A DNA stretch of 64,000 nucleotides from Rhizobium tropici CIAT 899 (GTDB lineage Bacteria; Pseudomonadota; Alphaproteobacteria; Rhizobiales; Rhizobiaceae): NCBI RefSeq assembly GCF_000330885.1, contig NC_020059.1, positions 1,353,001-1,417,000 of the forward strand, written 5' to 3'. The notes beneath the pieces are model-generated. The model was not told the origin of the DNA and made no database searches. It worked only from the letters and a program-made list of their open reading frames with translations. This document shows positions 38,200 to 48,600 of this stretch, in pieces. The number at the start of each line of letters is the position of its first letter. Within the stretch, counting starts at the first letter, position 1. The position numbers were made by a program, and so were the translations under genes.

Positions 38200-39465
38200 C
38201 TAGGCCAGACGATTGCGAAGATTGGCGAGAATGCCGAAAACAGCACCCCAGGCAAGGATCGTCACGCCCAAAATTCCGCCAATCCAGAGCGCCCGCTGCG
38301 GATACTCCGCCTCGTCGGGCAGGCTGGGTGCCAGGAACGTATCGAGGTAGAGCAGCTGCTGCTTGCTCACGAACTTGACCTGTTCGAGCGTCTTCATGCT
38401 CGTGGCGAATTGCTGCTCGGCAAGGCTCTGCTCCAATTCGCGCTGTGACATATCCACGGAAACATCCGCGAGATTCTGTTCTGATTTGTTCTGCCCAGCG
38501 ACTTGGCTGTTCAGCTGATCGATCTGCTTCTGCCTACTGTCGATCTCGCGTTTGAGCACGCGCATCTGCGGTGCATCGGCGGAGACCGTTCCAAGAAGCG
38601 CATCATATTTCTGCTGAAGATCTATTCTTTCCTTCTGAACGGACGAGATCAGGTTCGTGATAACGGTCGACGATCCCTCGACGCTGAGGACGCCGGTCTG
38701 GTTGCGCGCAATCAAAAGCTTGTCCCGCGCTTTCTGCAGCTGATCCTTTGCATTGTCCAGGTTCGCCTGAGCGGTCGCTATAACGTCCCGCCAGATGCGG
38801 GTGTTGACATCGTTGACCACGACTTCGGACGCCGCCACAACCTGATGTAGCACCTTCTGGGCGTCGGCTGCCGTGAAAGCGCGCGCCTTGACCGTCACGA
38901 TGCCGCTATTCGCATCGATCTTGACCGAGACCATGTCTTCCCAATAATCGAGCAGCTTTTCCGAACTTGCATCTTTTTTCAGGCGCGCGATCCGGTCGAT
39001 CGAGTCGTTCCCATAGATCTTTTGAAAATCGACCTTTTCCTCAAGAGCGGCAACCATGTCCTTGCTCTTGATGAAATTGGTGACGATCAGGGTATTTTGC
39101 ACGATCTGTGCCGGCGGCAGACCGGTCACCTTGGTAATCTGATTACCCCCGAGTGCCGGCGTAGATGTGCGGACCGTAAAACGCGTCTCGGATTGATACT
39201 GATCGGATGCGACGCCGGTGAAGTAATAGACCGAAGCAATATTGGGGATGACAAGCAGCAGAATGGTCGATGCCAGGATGGCCTTGCTGATGACTTGCTG
39301 CATTGGGCGAGGCCGCAGGCCAACGGCCTTGAACAGCTGGCTTCGCCTCGATGTCGAGAAACGCAATTTCCGCGCTGCCACCGACAGATTCGCGGCCACA
39401 TTGCGGCTATGCTCCGTCGCGCTGAGCTGAAGCGCTTTTGACGCGTTTTCGGTATCATGAGCCAT
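38200..39465 (-). CDS. Capsule export inner-membrane protein, KpsE/PCP-3 type (copy 1)
   Basis: 421 residues. A cytoplasmic N-terminus of about 55 residues, a membrane helix ('AILASTILLLVIPNIASVYYF'), a large periplasmic part with a long coiled coil (about 210-350), and a second helix at the end ('ALWIGGILGVTILAWGAVFGIL') preceded by the Pro-rich 'LPDEAEYPQR'. This is the polysaccharide co-polymerase/KpsE layout linking the ABC exporter to the outer-membrane channel. It resembles the other copy at 40163-41443. The ATG at 39465 has AAGG upstream. Confidence 0.9.
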   Translation of the reverse strand: MAHDTENASKALQLSATEHSRNVAANLSVAARKLRFSTSRRSQLFKAVGLRPRPMQQVISKAILASTILLLVIPNIASVYYFTGVASDQYQSETRFTVRTSTPALGGNQITKVTGLPPAQIVQNTLIVTNFIKSKDMVAALEEKVDFQKIYGNDSIDRIARLKKDASSEKLLDYWEDMVSVKIDANSGIVTVKARAFTAADAQKVLHQVVAASEVVVNDVNTRIWRDVIATAQANLDNAKDQLQKARDKLLIARNQTGVLSVEGSSTVITNLISSVQKERIDLQQKYDALLGTVSADAPQMRVLKREIDSRQKQIDQLNSQVAGQNKSEQNLADVSVDMSQRELEQSLAEQQFATSMKTLEQVKFVSKQQLLYLDTFLAPSLPDEAEYPQRALWIGGILGVTILAWGAVFGILANLRNRLA

Positions 39466-39495
39466 ATTTGGGCCTTGCCGTCGATCCCTGGTCTT

Positions 39496-40149
39496 CTAGC
39501 GGTTCAATCTATAATAGGATTCTATAGCCTGCTCTACCTTATCGAAGGCGATAAGTCTGCCGTCGACAAGTACCATACCTCTGTCGCAATGCGTATTGAT
39601 CATGCTCATGCTGTGCGAGATCATGATGATGTCGGAATTCTTGCGCCTGTTCTCGAATGCGACGCGGCAGCGCTCCTGGAAGCGTGCATCGCCAACAGCA
39701 AGAACCTCGTCCACCAGATAGCACTCGAACTCGATCGCCATCGAGAGACCGAATGCCAATCGTGCGCCCATGCCCGAGGAATAGGTGCGCACGGGCGCGT
39801 CGATATAATCGCCAAGTTCGGCGAATTCTTCGACAAAGCGGGAGACACGCCTCACGTCCTCGCCATAGGCGCGCGCGACGAAATGAACATTGGCTCGCCC
39901 CGTCATGAGAGGATTGAAGCCGCTGCTCAAGCCCAGAGGCCAAGACACCCGGACATCCTTGCTGATCCTGCCGGAGTTCGGCAGCATGGTGCCGGCGATC
40001 ATGCGCATCGTCGTCGATTTCCCGGCGCCGTTCACGCCGAGCAAGCCATAGGAATAGCCGGACTCGAACTCGCAGCTCACCCGATCGAGAATGACCTTCT
40101 TGCCGCTTTGCGTCTTGAAGAATTTCGAGACGTTCTTGAAGCTGATCAT
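39496..40149 (-). CDS. Capsular polysaccharide ABC exporter ATPase (KpsT type)
   Basis: 217 residues. Walker A 'GVNGAGKST', signature 'RTYSSGMGARLAFGLSMAIEF', Walker B 'YLVDEVLAVGD' and 'IIMISHSMSMI' are all present. The short size and the 'DEVLAVGD' motif are those of KpsT/Wzt-type ATPases that power export of capsule or O-antigen. It lies between two KpsE-like genes (gaps of 30 and 13 bases). The membrane partner KpsM is not in the window. Confidence 0.93.
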   Translation of the reverse strand: MISFKNVSKFFKTQSGKKVILDRVSCEFESGYSYGLLGVNGAGKSTTMRMIAGTMLPNSGRISKDVRVSWPLGLSSGFNPLMTGRANVHFVARAYGEDVRRVSRFVEEFAELGDYIDAPVRTYSSGMGARLAFGLSMAIEFECYLVDEVLAVGDARFQERCRVAFENRRKNSDIIMISHSMSMINTHCDRGMVLVDGRLIAFDKVEQAIESYYRLNR

Positions 40150-40162
40150 TCTGCTTCTCCCG

Positions 40163-41443
40163 TCATATCCGGTGATCCTCTACGGATGCCCAGATAAGGG
40201 AAAGCGTCGCCCAGGTGACAATAAGTGCAAGCAATATGATCAATGGCGTACTGACGCGACGCGGAAATATCGACTCATCCGGCAGTACGGGTTTGACGAA
40301 GACGGCAAGGTATAGTGTCTTTCGCAGAGCTTCGGCAAGCACGGCGTCATAATTCTTCTGCGAGCTTTCATAGAGTTTTTCCGCGATCATGCGATCGGTT
40401 TCCAGCCTAGAATACTCCAGCAAGGATTTTGCAAGGCTTGCATTCTCGGGGCCTGTCAGCGCCGATTTCATCTTCTCGATCTGCGCATCGAGGCTCTCTT
40501 TGGCGAGATTGAGCTGCTGATAAGTCGGAGAATTCTGGGCGTTGGATTGCCGCATGACGAAGAGGCGCGTTTCGAATTCAAGCTTCTGGGCCAGCAGACC
40601 CGTTAGAATCGTGCCGCTGTTCTTGGCCTGTGTCTGCGGGCTGAGAAGGCCGGATGCGTTTTGAAACTGATTGAGGGCGATCAACGTATCGCCATAGGCT
40701 TTGCCGCTCTTCTGGACATCGGCCTTCATGCTCTGCACGATGTCGTTGCGCGCCCTTTCCGAAAGCTCGTTGATGAGCTTTTCGCTCTCTTCGATAATGG
40801 CATCCGCAAGCTTGACGGAATCGTCCGGGGAGAAGGTTCTGACCTTCAGCGTTATGATGCCCGAAGTCACATCGATATAGGCGGTGACGTGATCGTTCCA
40901 GTATTTCAGAAACTCTTCGTCGGATCGGGATGAACCAAATCGCGACAGGAAATCCGCATTCTGCCGGATAAACATGGAGCGATAGTCGATCTTCTTTCCG
41001 ATTCGATTGAGGATTTCGGTGGAGTGAATGAAGCTGGTGACGACATAGGCATCTTGTGACGCCGAGCGCATATTGAGAGCGCTGGTGGCTCCGCCGGGAT
41101 CACTGGCATCGCTGGTATCGCCTGTTCCCGACACGGCCCGCACGGCGAAACGCGCTTCCGCTACATATTGATCCGAAGCAATGAAGGCATAATAGACCGA
41201 GCTTGCCAGGAAAGGCAGGATGACGAGCAGAATAAAGCCGATAAGCCTCAGGGGCGGCTTGCCCCCCGACTGCGTTTCGGGCTCGTTGCCATCATGCACC
41301 GGTATATATTCGATCTCCTCGAGATCTGTGCGCGCACGCTGGGCCGGCAGCTTGCGCCGAAACAGCGAAGGCAGGATTTGCCGGCTCGTTCTTACCCGCG
41401 GAGAGTCCTGAACTATCGCGTCTTCAATGATTGGCTTCGGCAT
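40163..41443 (-). CDS. Capsule export inner-membrane protein, KpsE/PCP-3 type (copy 2)
   Basis: 426 residues from the ATG at 41441-41443. A long cytoplasmic N-terminus, a helix ('LIGFILLVILPFLASSVYYAFI'), 'SDQYVAEARFAVRAV' as in KpsE/CtrB proteins, a periplasmic coiled coil, and a C-terminal helix after 'LPDESIFPRRVSTP'. It shares the layout of the copy at 38200-39465 but only modest similarity. The gene begins one base past the stop of the upstream unknown gene, so it is in the same operon. Confidence 0.9.
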   Translation of the reverse strand: MPKPIIEDAIVQDSPRVRTSRQILPSLFRRKLPAQRARTDLEEIEYIPVHDGNEPETQSGGKPPLRLIGFILLVILPFLASSVYYAFIASDQYVAEARFAVRAVSGTGDTSDASDPGGATSALNMRSASQDAYVVTSFIHSTEILNRIGKKIDYRSMFIRQNADFLSRFGSSRSDEEFLKYWNDHVTAYIDVTSGIITLKVRTFSPDDSVKLADAIIEESEKLINELSERARNDIVQSMKADVQKSGKAYGDTLIALNQFQNASGLLSPQTQAKNSGTILTGLLAQKLEFETRLFVMRQSNAQNSPTYQQLNLAKESLDAQIEKMKSALTGPENASLAKSLLEYSRLETDRMIAEKLYESSQKNYDAVLAEALRKTLYLAVFVKPVLPDESIFPRRVSTPLIILLALIVTWATLSLIWASVEDHRI

Positions 41444-41444
41444 G

Positions 41445-42509
41445 TCAGCTTGCAATCGTTTCTGGCAATTGAGGCGCGGTCGGTTTCATCGCCTGACGCA
41501 CATAGTGATCGAAAATCAAATCTTCTTCGAGCATGAGCTCCGCAATATGCAATGAACGCAACCGTGCCGCAACGTCCTCGAGGGTGCTGTGTCTCGGTGG
41601 CAACGGAAAATCACCAACCGAAATCCCGATGAGCTCGCTGACCGCCTGCTGAAAATAAAGGCTGTCCGTATCGAAACCGACAACGGCAAAACGTGAGAGA
41701 AGGTCAATCGCAGTGGCGACATCGCTGCGCGTCACTGTCTGTTCCGGTATGGTCGTGGCCAATTGCCGGGTGACGGGGGATACCAGAACGTTTCTGACGC
41801 TCTGAGAAGCCTTCTTCAGAGCTGCCTTGAGAGAGGCTTCGTTTTCAAGGCTTACCTCGGCAAAATGCTCCGCAGCAGGCGCCAGGATGATCTTGTCGCG
41901 ATCGCCGAAGAAGGAAATCTGAGTTTTCGCCATTCGCTTCAGAAGGAATATCCGCAGGGCAAGTTCGTAGTAGGGATCGGTCAGTAGAACGATGGCCTTG
42001 AATCCCTTGTCGAGGAATTCTTCATAATTGCGCATCAACAGCCGGCCGCTAAGATAGATCGACTGGATGGCGTTCAGATGAAAGGCCTGGAGGGTCGTTT
42101 CGTGACCGAAGCGCTCGACGGAGGAAAGCTCGTATTGAAAGTTGCGGCCACAATAGTAGTCGAATTTGACCATTGGCAGCAGCTGCGTCTCAAGCCTTAC
42201 AATCTTTAACGGAATCGTGCTCGATACCTGCGGCCGGCGGTAGATCAGCAGCCCCGACTTGGCGTCATGGATCATCAGCGACGTGCGCTCAGCGAGATCG
42301 GGAATGGTCGTCGTATCGAGCTTGAACCCGACATGGCCATCTTCGTGCCGTCCGGAATCGATGACCGCCTGTTTGACTTGGTCACACGGCAGGATCATCA
42401 GATCGCCGTCGGCGTCCGAGACTCTGATTTGCGGTTTTTCGGAAAAGCCATCAGGGATCAGATAACCCTCAATAACATTGCCATGATCGTATTCGAGGTT
42501 AAAAAGCAC
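41445..42509 (-). CDS. Protein of unknown function in capsule operon
   Basis: 354 residues, GTG start with GGAG upstream. No family recognised. The N-terminal 100 residues look like a beta-rich module ('GYLIPDGFSEKPQIRVSDADGDLMILP'), followed by an alpha/beta part with 'VKFDYYCGRNFQYELSSVERFGHET' and 'VLLTDPYYELALRIFLLKRM', which faintly recall the acceptor-binding region of sulfotransferases or cytoplasmic glycan-modifying enzymes, but no PAPS loop is visible. No signal peptide or membrane helix. Its position directly before the KpsE-like gene suggests a role in assembly of the exported polysaccharide. Confidence 0.75.
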   Translation of the reverse strand: MLFNLEYDHGNVIEGYLIPDGFSEKPQIRVSDADGDLMILPCDQVKQAVIDSGRHEDGHVGFKLDTTTIPDLAERTSLMIHDAKSGLLIYRRPQVSSTIPLKIVRLETQLLPMVKFDYYCGRNFQYELSSVERFGHETTLQAFHLNAIQSIYLSGRLLMRNYEEFLDKGFKAIVLLTDPYYELALRIFLLKRMAKTQISFFGDRDKIILAPAAEHFAEVSLENEASLKAALKKASQSVRNVLVSPVTRQLATTIPEQTVTRSDVATAIDLLSRFAVVGFDTDSLYFQQAVSELIGISVGDFPLPPRHSTLEDVAARLRSLHIAELMLEEDLIFDHYVRQAMKPTAPQLPETIAS

Positions 42510-42649
42510 GGATTTTCTCCGTCCCTTCTATCCGTTGGGGACACGACCGAAATTGGCGATGGAGCGGCGTCATTCTCTTCTGCATGGCTTCACATCTATC
42601 AAAATGCCTGTCGATATCGCAAATGTCAGGCCTTGGCATTCGGGCGTCG

Positions 42650-43486
42650 TCAGGCGCCGCTGGACGTCTTCCGGGCCAGCAGCGAGAAGCTCGGCCCCCC
42701 AGGATGACTGAGATATTCATCCCGGATGATAACATCATCAAAGCCGAACGCGTGCAGCAGCTTCAATATGTCGTCCCTATGCATCCAGAAGTGCCGATCC
42801 TTCATGCCGCCGCAGAAAGACGCGTTGGCATTGGCGTGGTGATAGCTGCGCTCATAATAGCGCACCTCGATGCCATCTATCAGCTTCGTCTCAATCTTGC
42901 CGCTGAAGGGCAGCCACCGCACGTCGCCCTCCGGCATGGCGTCCTCCAAAACGAAATGAGTCCATATGAAAACCGCGTTGACCCGCTTTGCCAGCAAGCG
43001 AAGAAATTCGCCTGGGTCGGCCATATGGTAAAGAACCCCCGATGCGAGTGCGAAGTCGTAGATCTCTTCGCCTTCCGTAAGCCACGCCTGGATGTCGCCG
43101 AGCATGAAAGAAGCGGCATCGATGTTGAGGATCTGCTTGGTAACCAGACATCTTAGAAAGCAGAGGCGGTTTGCCTCGATGGCGTCGATCCGCGCCGGCC
43201 GGTGGCAGTTCAGCATGTGGGTATGCATTCCCTCAAGCGGGCCAATCTCGAGAACTCGCCTGCCTTCGATCGATCCGAAAGTCTGCAATGCCCAATCGAT
43301 GCGGTCATCCGCGTAGAGGGGCAGGGTGCCGGCATTGAGACCGAACTCCGGCGGAAATGCACAATTCCATCCCTGGAGGGCGCTGATAGCATTTTGATGA
43401 GCCGGTTTGCCCTGCTCGTACTGATCAAATATTTCGAGGGGACTTTTCGAGGCTTTCTTTTGTGAACGCTTTGAAAAACCAAGCAT
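42650..43486 (-). CDS. SAM-dependent methyltransferase
   Basis: 278 residues. Class I methyltransferase with motif I 'RRVLEIGPLEGMHTHML', an acidic post-I residue ('DAIEANRLC') and 'YDFALASGVLYHMADPGEFLRLLAK' as motif IV-V. Probably methylates a sugar or lipid-linked glycan. It is the first gene of the minus-strand capsule group, 140 bases before the unknown gene. The ATG at 43484-43486 has AAGGGTG upstream. Confidence 0.85.
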   Translation of the reverse strand: MLGFSKRSQKKASKSPLEIFDQYEQGKPAHQNAISALQGWNCAFPPEFGLNAGTLPLYADDRIDWALQTFGSIEGRRVLEIGPLEGMHTHMLNCHRPARIDAIEANRLCFLRCLVTKQILNIDAASFMLGDIQAWLTEGEEIYDFALASGVLYHMADPGEFLRLLAKRVNAVFIWTHFVLEDAMPEGDVRWLPFSGKIETKLIDGIEVRYYERSYHHANANASFCGGMKDRHFWMHRDDILKLLHAFGFDDVIIRDEYLSHPGGPSFSLLARKTSSGA

Positions 43487-44111
43487 TAATACGCACCCTT
43501 TATTTTCATCGGCATCCAGCCGAGCTGGAGAGTTACGGGATCGTTCCGCTGTCGTACCACAGCTCCCAAGCCGTTTCTCGCCCTGAAGTATATTTTTGCG
43601 GCAATTTGCAAGCGCCGATAGACAATCGAAGATTGTCGGAATGTCTCGCTGATGGCAGAAAATTTAGCAAGCTCCGATTGTTGTGGTTTGTCGTCTTCTG
43701 CGTGAGTTGCGGGTCTGAACTCAGTTCTTTTAAAGGCAAGACCCGTCCTATGGAAAGCGGCATAAATGCGATTCAGCGAAACTTTAATGTTATCGATGGG
43801 GGACCCCTCTGCTAATGCCGTTGCTTAACGGGTCCTGTTTGCTTTTCAGAAAATTTTAATTTTAAATCTTCAAAAATACTCGCCAAAATTGCTTCAAGTC
43901 TCCTTGACCTCTATAAATCTGAACGGGTTGGCGATTCTTGAGGGCCATGTGTGTTCATATGAGCGCATCTGATTTTTTTGGTTGCATTTCCGCTATTTGG
44001 GCTTGTTGACGCGTGCCCGTTATGCTTTTCAAGGCGTCGATAGATTTGATGCATTCCATGTCGATGTATGCCATCAGGTAATCACGGCAGCTAATTGTTT
44101 GAGGTTTTCAA
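43487..44111. other. Divergent promoter region between the two capsule units
   Basis: About 625 bases, AT-rich toward the right, with no supported gene; a 117-codon plus-strand frame lacks any family signal. It should hold the promoters of the minus-strand operon and of the export lipoprotein gene, but no operator was recognised. Confidence 0.5.
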
Positions 44112-45290
44112 TTGTTTCGTATTGGCGCCGTGATTTGTTGCGTGGTTCTTGCGGGGTGCAATTCCGTCTCCAGTGAAGGCCCTTTGGCTGGCGCCATTGT
44201 AAAGGACGCCGGGCAATCCAGCGTCGAGCTGGGTCGCAGAAATGCTGCGGTCTTCGATATCGTTGACATCGACAGCCGCAGTGCGCGTCTGGTTTCCGAT
44301 TATGTTTCATCCACACTCAATCGCCGTTTTGGTATGGGTGGTGGTGTTGGCGCCGTCGTTATCGGTGTCGGCGATGCACTGAAGATCACGATTTTCGAAG
44401 CCGGCGCCGATGGCCTGTTTTCGACGGCGCAATCAAAGCAGGTATCGCTTGATGTCGTCGTGCAGCCGGATGGCACGGCTGCAATTCCTTATGCCGGCTC
44501 GGTTCGATTTGCGGGCAAGACGCTTGATCAGGCTCGCAAGGCAATCCTGGCGGCGCTGGCGACCAAGGCCGTCGAGCCGGATGTTATCGTAACGAGCATG
44601 GGCACGCCGTCGCGTACCGTCACGGTTTCGGGGGCCGTTGGCCGTCCTTCCATGGTTCCGCTCGATCTGACCAAGGAAAAGATTACCGAAGTCATCGCCA
44701 AGGCCGGTGGGCCTTCAACGCAACCTTATGAAACCTATGTAACGCTGGTTCGCGGCAGCCGAACGGGAACGGTTTTGCTGAAGTCCATCATTGAGCATCC
44801 GTCGGAAGATATCTATGTCCAGCCGGGCGATCAGATCTTCCTTGTCCGCGATCCGAGGACCTTCACTCTGCTTGGATCTGTTCGCGGAGACGGCCGCCTA
44901 GAGTTTGGAGCAAACGATCTGAACCTGCTCGAGGCTGTTGCGCTGGGTCACGGCGCGATCGACGATTCGAGCAATGCGAAAGGCTTCTTCCTGTTCCGCT
45001 ACGAGGAGCCTGAAATCGCCAAAGCCCTGCTCGGTCCTGCTCGCTTCGAGGGTTTGCTGCGTAAGGGAATGGTTCCGGATGCCAAGGGACGCTATCCGAT
45101 CGTCTATCGCTTCGACATGTCCAATCCCGACAGCCTGATCGTAGGTCAGACTTTCCCGGTAAAAAGCCGCGACGTCATCTATGTATCGCGTCATCCTTCC
45201 GTCGACATCAGGAAGTTCTTGAATCTTATCGGTACCCCGCTTGGTATTGCATCCCAGGGAGCGGCAACGGCGGCAAATCTGGGGCAATAG
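44112..45290 (+). CDS. rkpU: Outer-membrane polysaccharide export lipoprotein (Wza/KpsD class, RkpU-like)
   Basis: 392 residues starting at a TTG with GAGG upstream. A lipobox 'VVLAGC' places the Cys near residue 16 as the lipid-anchored N-terminus. The polysaccharide export domain runs from 'VGDALKITIFEAG' through 'VVVQPDGTAAIPYAGSVRFAGKTLDQARKAI', followed by SLBB-type repeats ('VSGAVGRPSMVPL', 'LGSVRGDGRLEF'). It would form the outer-membrane channel matched to the KpsE-like proteins. The position just upstream of rkpA is that of rkpU in Sinorhizobium; the symbol rests on that order plus family. Confidence 0.85.
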   Translation: MFRIGAVICCVVLAGCNSVSSEGPLAGAIVKDAGQSSVELGRRNAAVFDIVDIDSRSARLVSDYVSSTLNRRFGMGGGVGAVVIGVGDALKITIFEAGADGLFSTAQSKQVSLDVVVQPDGTAAIPYAGSVRFAGKTLDQARKAILAALATKAVEPDVIVTSMGTPSRTVTVSGAVGRPSMVPLDLTKEKITEVIAKAGGPSTQPYETYVTLVRGSRTGTVLLKSIIEHPSEDIYVQPGDQIFLVRDPRTFTLLGSVRGDGRLEFGANDLNLLEAVALGHGAIDDSSNAKGFFLFRYEEPEIAKALLGPARFEGLLRKGMVPDAKGRYPIVYRFDMSNPDSLIVGQTFPVKSRDVIYVSRHPSVDIRKFLNLIGTPLGIASQGAATAANLGQ

Positions 45291-45615
45291 TCGGGAAAAA
45301 CGGAACGACAGCGGCTTGACTTAGCCTATTCGCTGATCGATGCCGACATCTGTATGATTGTGACGGATCGTGCCTTGTCGATAACGGAAATTCATCGCGA
45401 ACTGATTTGGTGAAAGAACTGCAACCACCGCAAGCAAGAATTGCGATTTCTGGCTTGAATTGAAAGCTTGACTGATCGCATATTGCATCGGTTGGTGCGC
45501 TGCCGCATAGATGCTGCGCGCGCAAATTGTTGTCGTTGAAAAACGCGGGCAATACTAGCGTGAGTAGTTAATATTGGTCAGTTTGGTGCATTTCTTCGAA
45601 TATTGCTGAGAGATC
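45291..45615. other. Intergenic region before rkpA
   Basis: About 325 bases with no supported gene, hairpin terminator or recognised operator. It presumably contains the rkpA promoter. Confidence 0.45.
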
Positions 45616-48600
45616 ATGACAGTTGAGATTATCGGACGCGCAAGCATTGCCCCTGGGGCGGGTTCTATCGATGAACTGCAGCTCGTACTAAAGGAGGGGC
45701 GTTGCACCGTAAGCCGTATACCTGAGGAGCGCTGGGATCTTGCGCGCTTTTGGCATCCGGCTGTGGGCATCCAGGGAAAAACTTACAGTTTTGCAGCCGG
45801 CGTCTTCGAGAATGTCTACGCCTTTGATCCTGCGGTTTTCGGCCTTTCCCAGCGTGAAGCGATGCAGATGGATCCGCAGCAGCGCATTCTTCTCAACGTT
45901 GTCTGGCGAGCTTTGGAAGATGCAAACCTGCCGATCGATGGGTTCGAAGGCCAGCGCGTGGGCGTCTATGTCGGGGCATCTTCCCTTGAATATGGCAATC
46001 TGACGCTCGAGGATCCCGCCTCGGGTAGCCCGTATTTTATGACTGGAAACACGCTTTCCATCGTTTCCAACCGCATCTCGCATATATTCGGCTTGCGCGG
46101 GCCAAGCATGACGATCGACACTGCCTGTTCGTCGTCGCTGGTAGCGCTCGACCAGGCGGTGAAAGCCCTCGAAAACGGAGAGATCGATACCGCGATCGTC
46201 GGCGGCATCAATATTCTGCTCAACCCCATGTCCTTCGTGGGCTTCGCGCAGGCGCGCATGCTATCGCCGGAGGGGCTCTGCCGCGCCTATGACGACAACG
46301 GTCGCGGTTACGTTCGCGCAGAAGGTGGTGCGGCGATCGTATTGCGCCGGACGGACGTTGCGCTGCGCGAGAAGGACCGCAGCTATGCCAGGATACATGC
46401 CGTAGGCGTCAATTCTTCGGGACGCACCAACGGCATCTCCATGCCGTCGCGTGAGGCGCAGGCCGCCTTGCTTCAGTCGATCTATGAAGGACGCAATATC
46501 GACGTCAATCGTATCGCCTTCATCGAAGGGCATGGAACGGGAACGAAGGTCGGCGACCCCGCCGAAATCTGGGCGATCGGCGAGGTCATAGGGCGCAATC
46601 GGCGGGCACCGGTACCGATCGGCTCGATCAAGACGAATATCGGCCATACCGAACCGGCATCCGGTCTTTTCGGGCTGTTGAAGGCTGTGATTGCGCTTGA
46701 AAATAATTTCTTACCGGCCTCATTGCATTTCGACCACCCGAATGAGTCCATCGATTTCGAGGGCCTGAACGTTCGGGTCAATACATCAACGATCGAGCTT
46801 CTTCCGGCCAAGCAGGCCCGCTTTGCCGGGATCAATTCCTTCGGCTTCGGCGGAACGAACGCTCACGTCGTCATCAGTGACCCCGATCCGATCGCACCGC
46901 CCGAACCGTCAATCCGAGGCGAGGGGGTCGTTTTCGCCGTCAGCGCTCACACGGCCTCGGCTCTTTCGACACTGCTCGAAGACTACAGAACCCGTCTTGA
47001 AACTGCCGAGCCCAAGGAAGCGCGTCAGATCGTTGCTTCCGCCGCTGCCAATCGCGAACCCATGCGTCATCGTTTCGCAGCCCGCGCAAAAGACAGTGCA
47101 GCCGTGCTTGCCGCGATCGATGCGCATCTTGCAGGGAGAAACTCCGCTGGCGAGGCTGGCGAAGCTCCGGCCCAGGCCACCAAGATCGCCTTCGTCTTTT
47201 CCGGCAACGGCGCGCAGTGGGCGGGAATGGGCATCGGCGCCTATCAGGAAAACCGCCATTTCCGGCAATGCTTTCAGTCTTTCAGCGCTCTCTTTGAATA
47301 TTATCTTGGCGAGAAGCTGACCGATGTTCTGGTCGCCTCTGATCTTGCTGCCCGCCTGGCCGATACCAAGATCGCACAGCCGCTGCTGTTCGCGATCCAG
47401 GCCTCCCTTTCGGATTGTCTCTGGTCGATGGGCGTCAAGCCGGACGCGGTCTTCGGCCACTCGGTCGGCGAAATCGCAGCCGCGTACGCAGCCAAGGTGC
47501 TGACGGCTGCCGAGGCGGTTGCAATCGTCGCCAAGCGTTCGCTGCATCAGGATCTTCTTGCCGGTGAGGGCAAGATGGCCGCCGTTGTGCTTGGCGAGGA
47601 TGCAGCGCTGGCTTTTGCGAAAGCCAGGGGCCTGGACAATATATGTATCGCGGCCGTCAACGCGCCGAATTCGGTAACGATCTCCGGTCCTGCCGATGAG
47701 ATAGAGGCCTACAGGGACGCCGCGCGTAAATCTCAGATCGTCGCGCATGTTCTCGATATCAACTATCCATTCCACCATCCCATCATCGACCGTGCCAGGG
47801 AGGCGTTTTTCGCAGACCTGCCCGATCTCGCGCCGGATAGCGGCACTGGGACCTTCATCTCGACGGTAACAGGCGAACTGCGCGATGGGCGCCTGCTGGA
47901 TACGCAATATTGGTGGCGCAATGTTCGCGATCCCGTGCTTTTCAAAGCTGGCTGTCAGGTCGCCCTGGCAATGGGCTGCAATCTCTTTATAGAAATTTCA
48001 CCGCGCCCGATCCTGTCGAACTATGTCGCGGAGATCGCAAAACAGGCATCGGTTCAGGCAATCGCAATATCGACTTTGTTGCGCGAGGCCCCCGTTGATG
48101 GCCATGATCCGGTCTCACAGTCATTTGCACGGGCGGTTGCCAACGGTGCGCCTGCGCTACGCACGCGCAGTAGCGCCACGCGCAACGCCTTCGTCAAGCT
48201 GCCGCCCCTGCCTTTCGAGCCGGTGGAGCTTCGTGCTCATGCGACGACGGACGAGATCGATATTTTCGGTCGCGACCGCAAAAGCCCGTATACGCTGCTT
48301 GGCTGGCGCGCCGATCTCAATGGTGCGAATTGGAAGAACCACCTCGACGCCCGCCTCTTTCCAGACCTCGCCGAACATGTGGTGGATGGCAAGGCAATCC
48401 TGCCCGGCAGCGGCTTTATCGAAATCGCAGTAACGGCTGCGCAGCGTTATTACGGGACTGATGAAGTCGAAATCGCCAATCTCGAAATCTTCCGGCCGCT
48501 CGAATTGTCTCAGGACCGGATGGTCGAATTGTCCACCATTCTGTCACCCGAGACGGGAGATCTCGAGATCCGGTCGCGCGAGCGCCTCAGCCATGACGAA

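Noticed and set aside
43462..43815. 117-codon plus-strand frame upstream of the export lipoprotein gene
   Set aside because: No ribosome binding site of note, atypical composition and no recognisable domain; it overlaps the methyltransferase start on the other strand.
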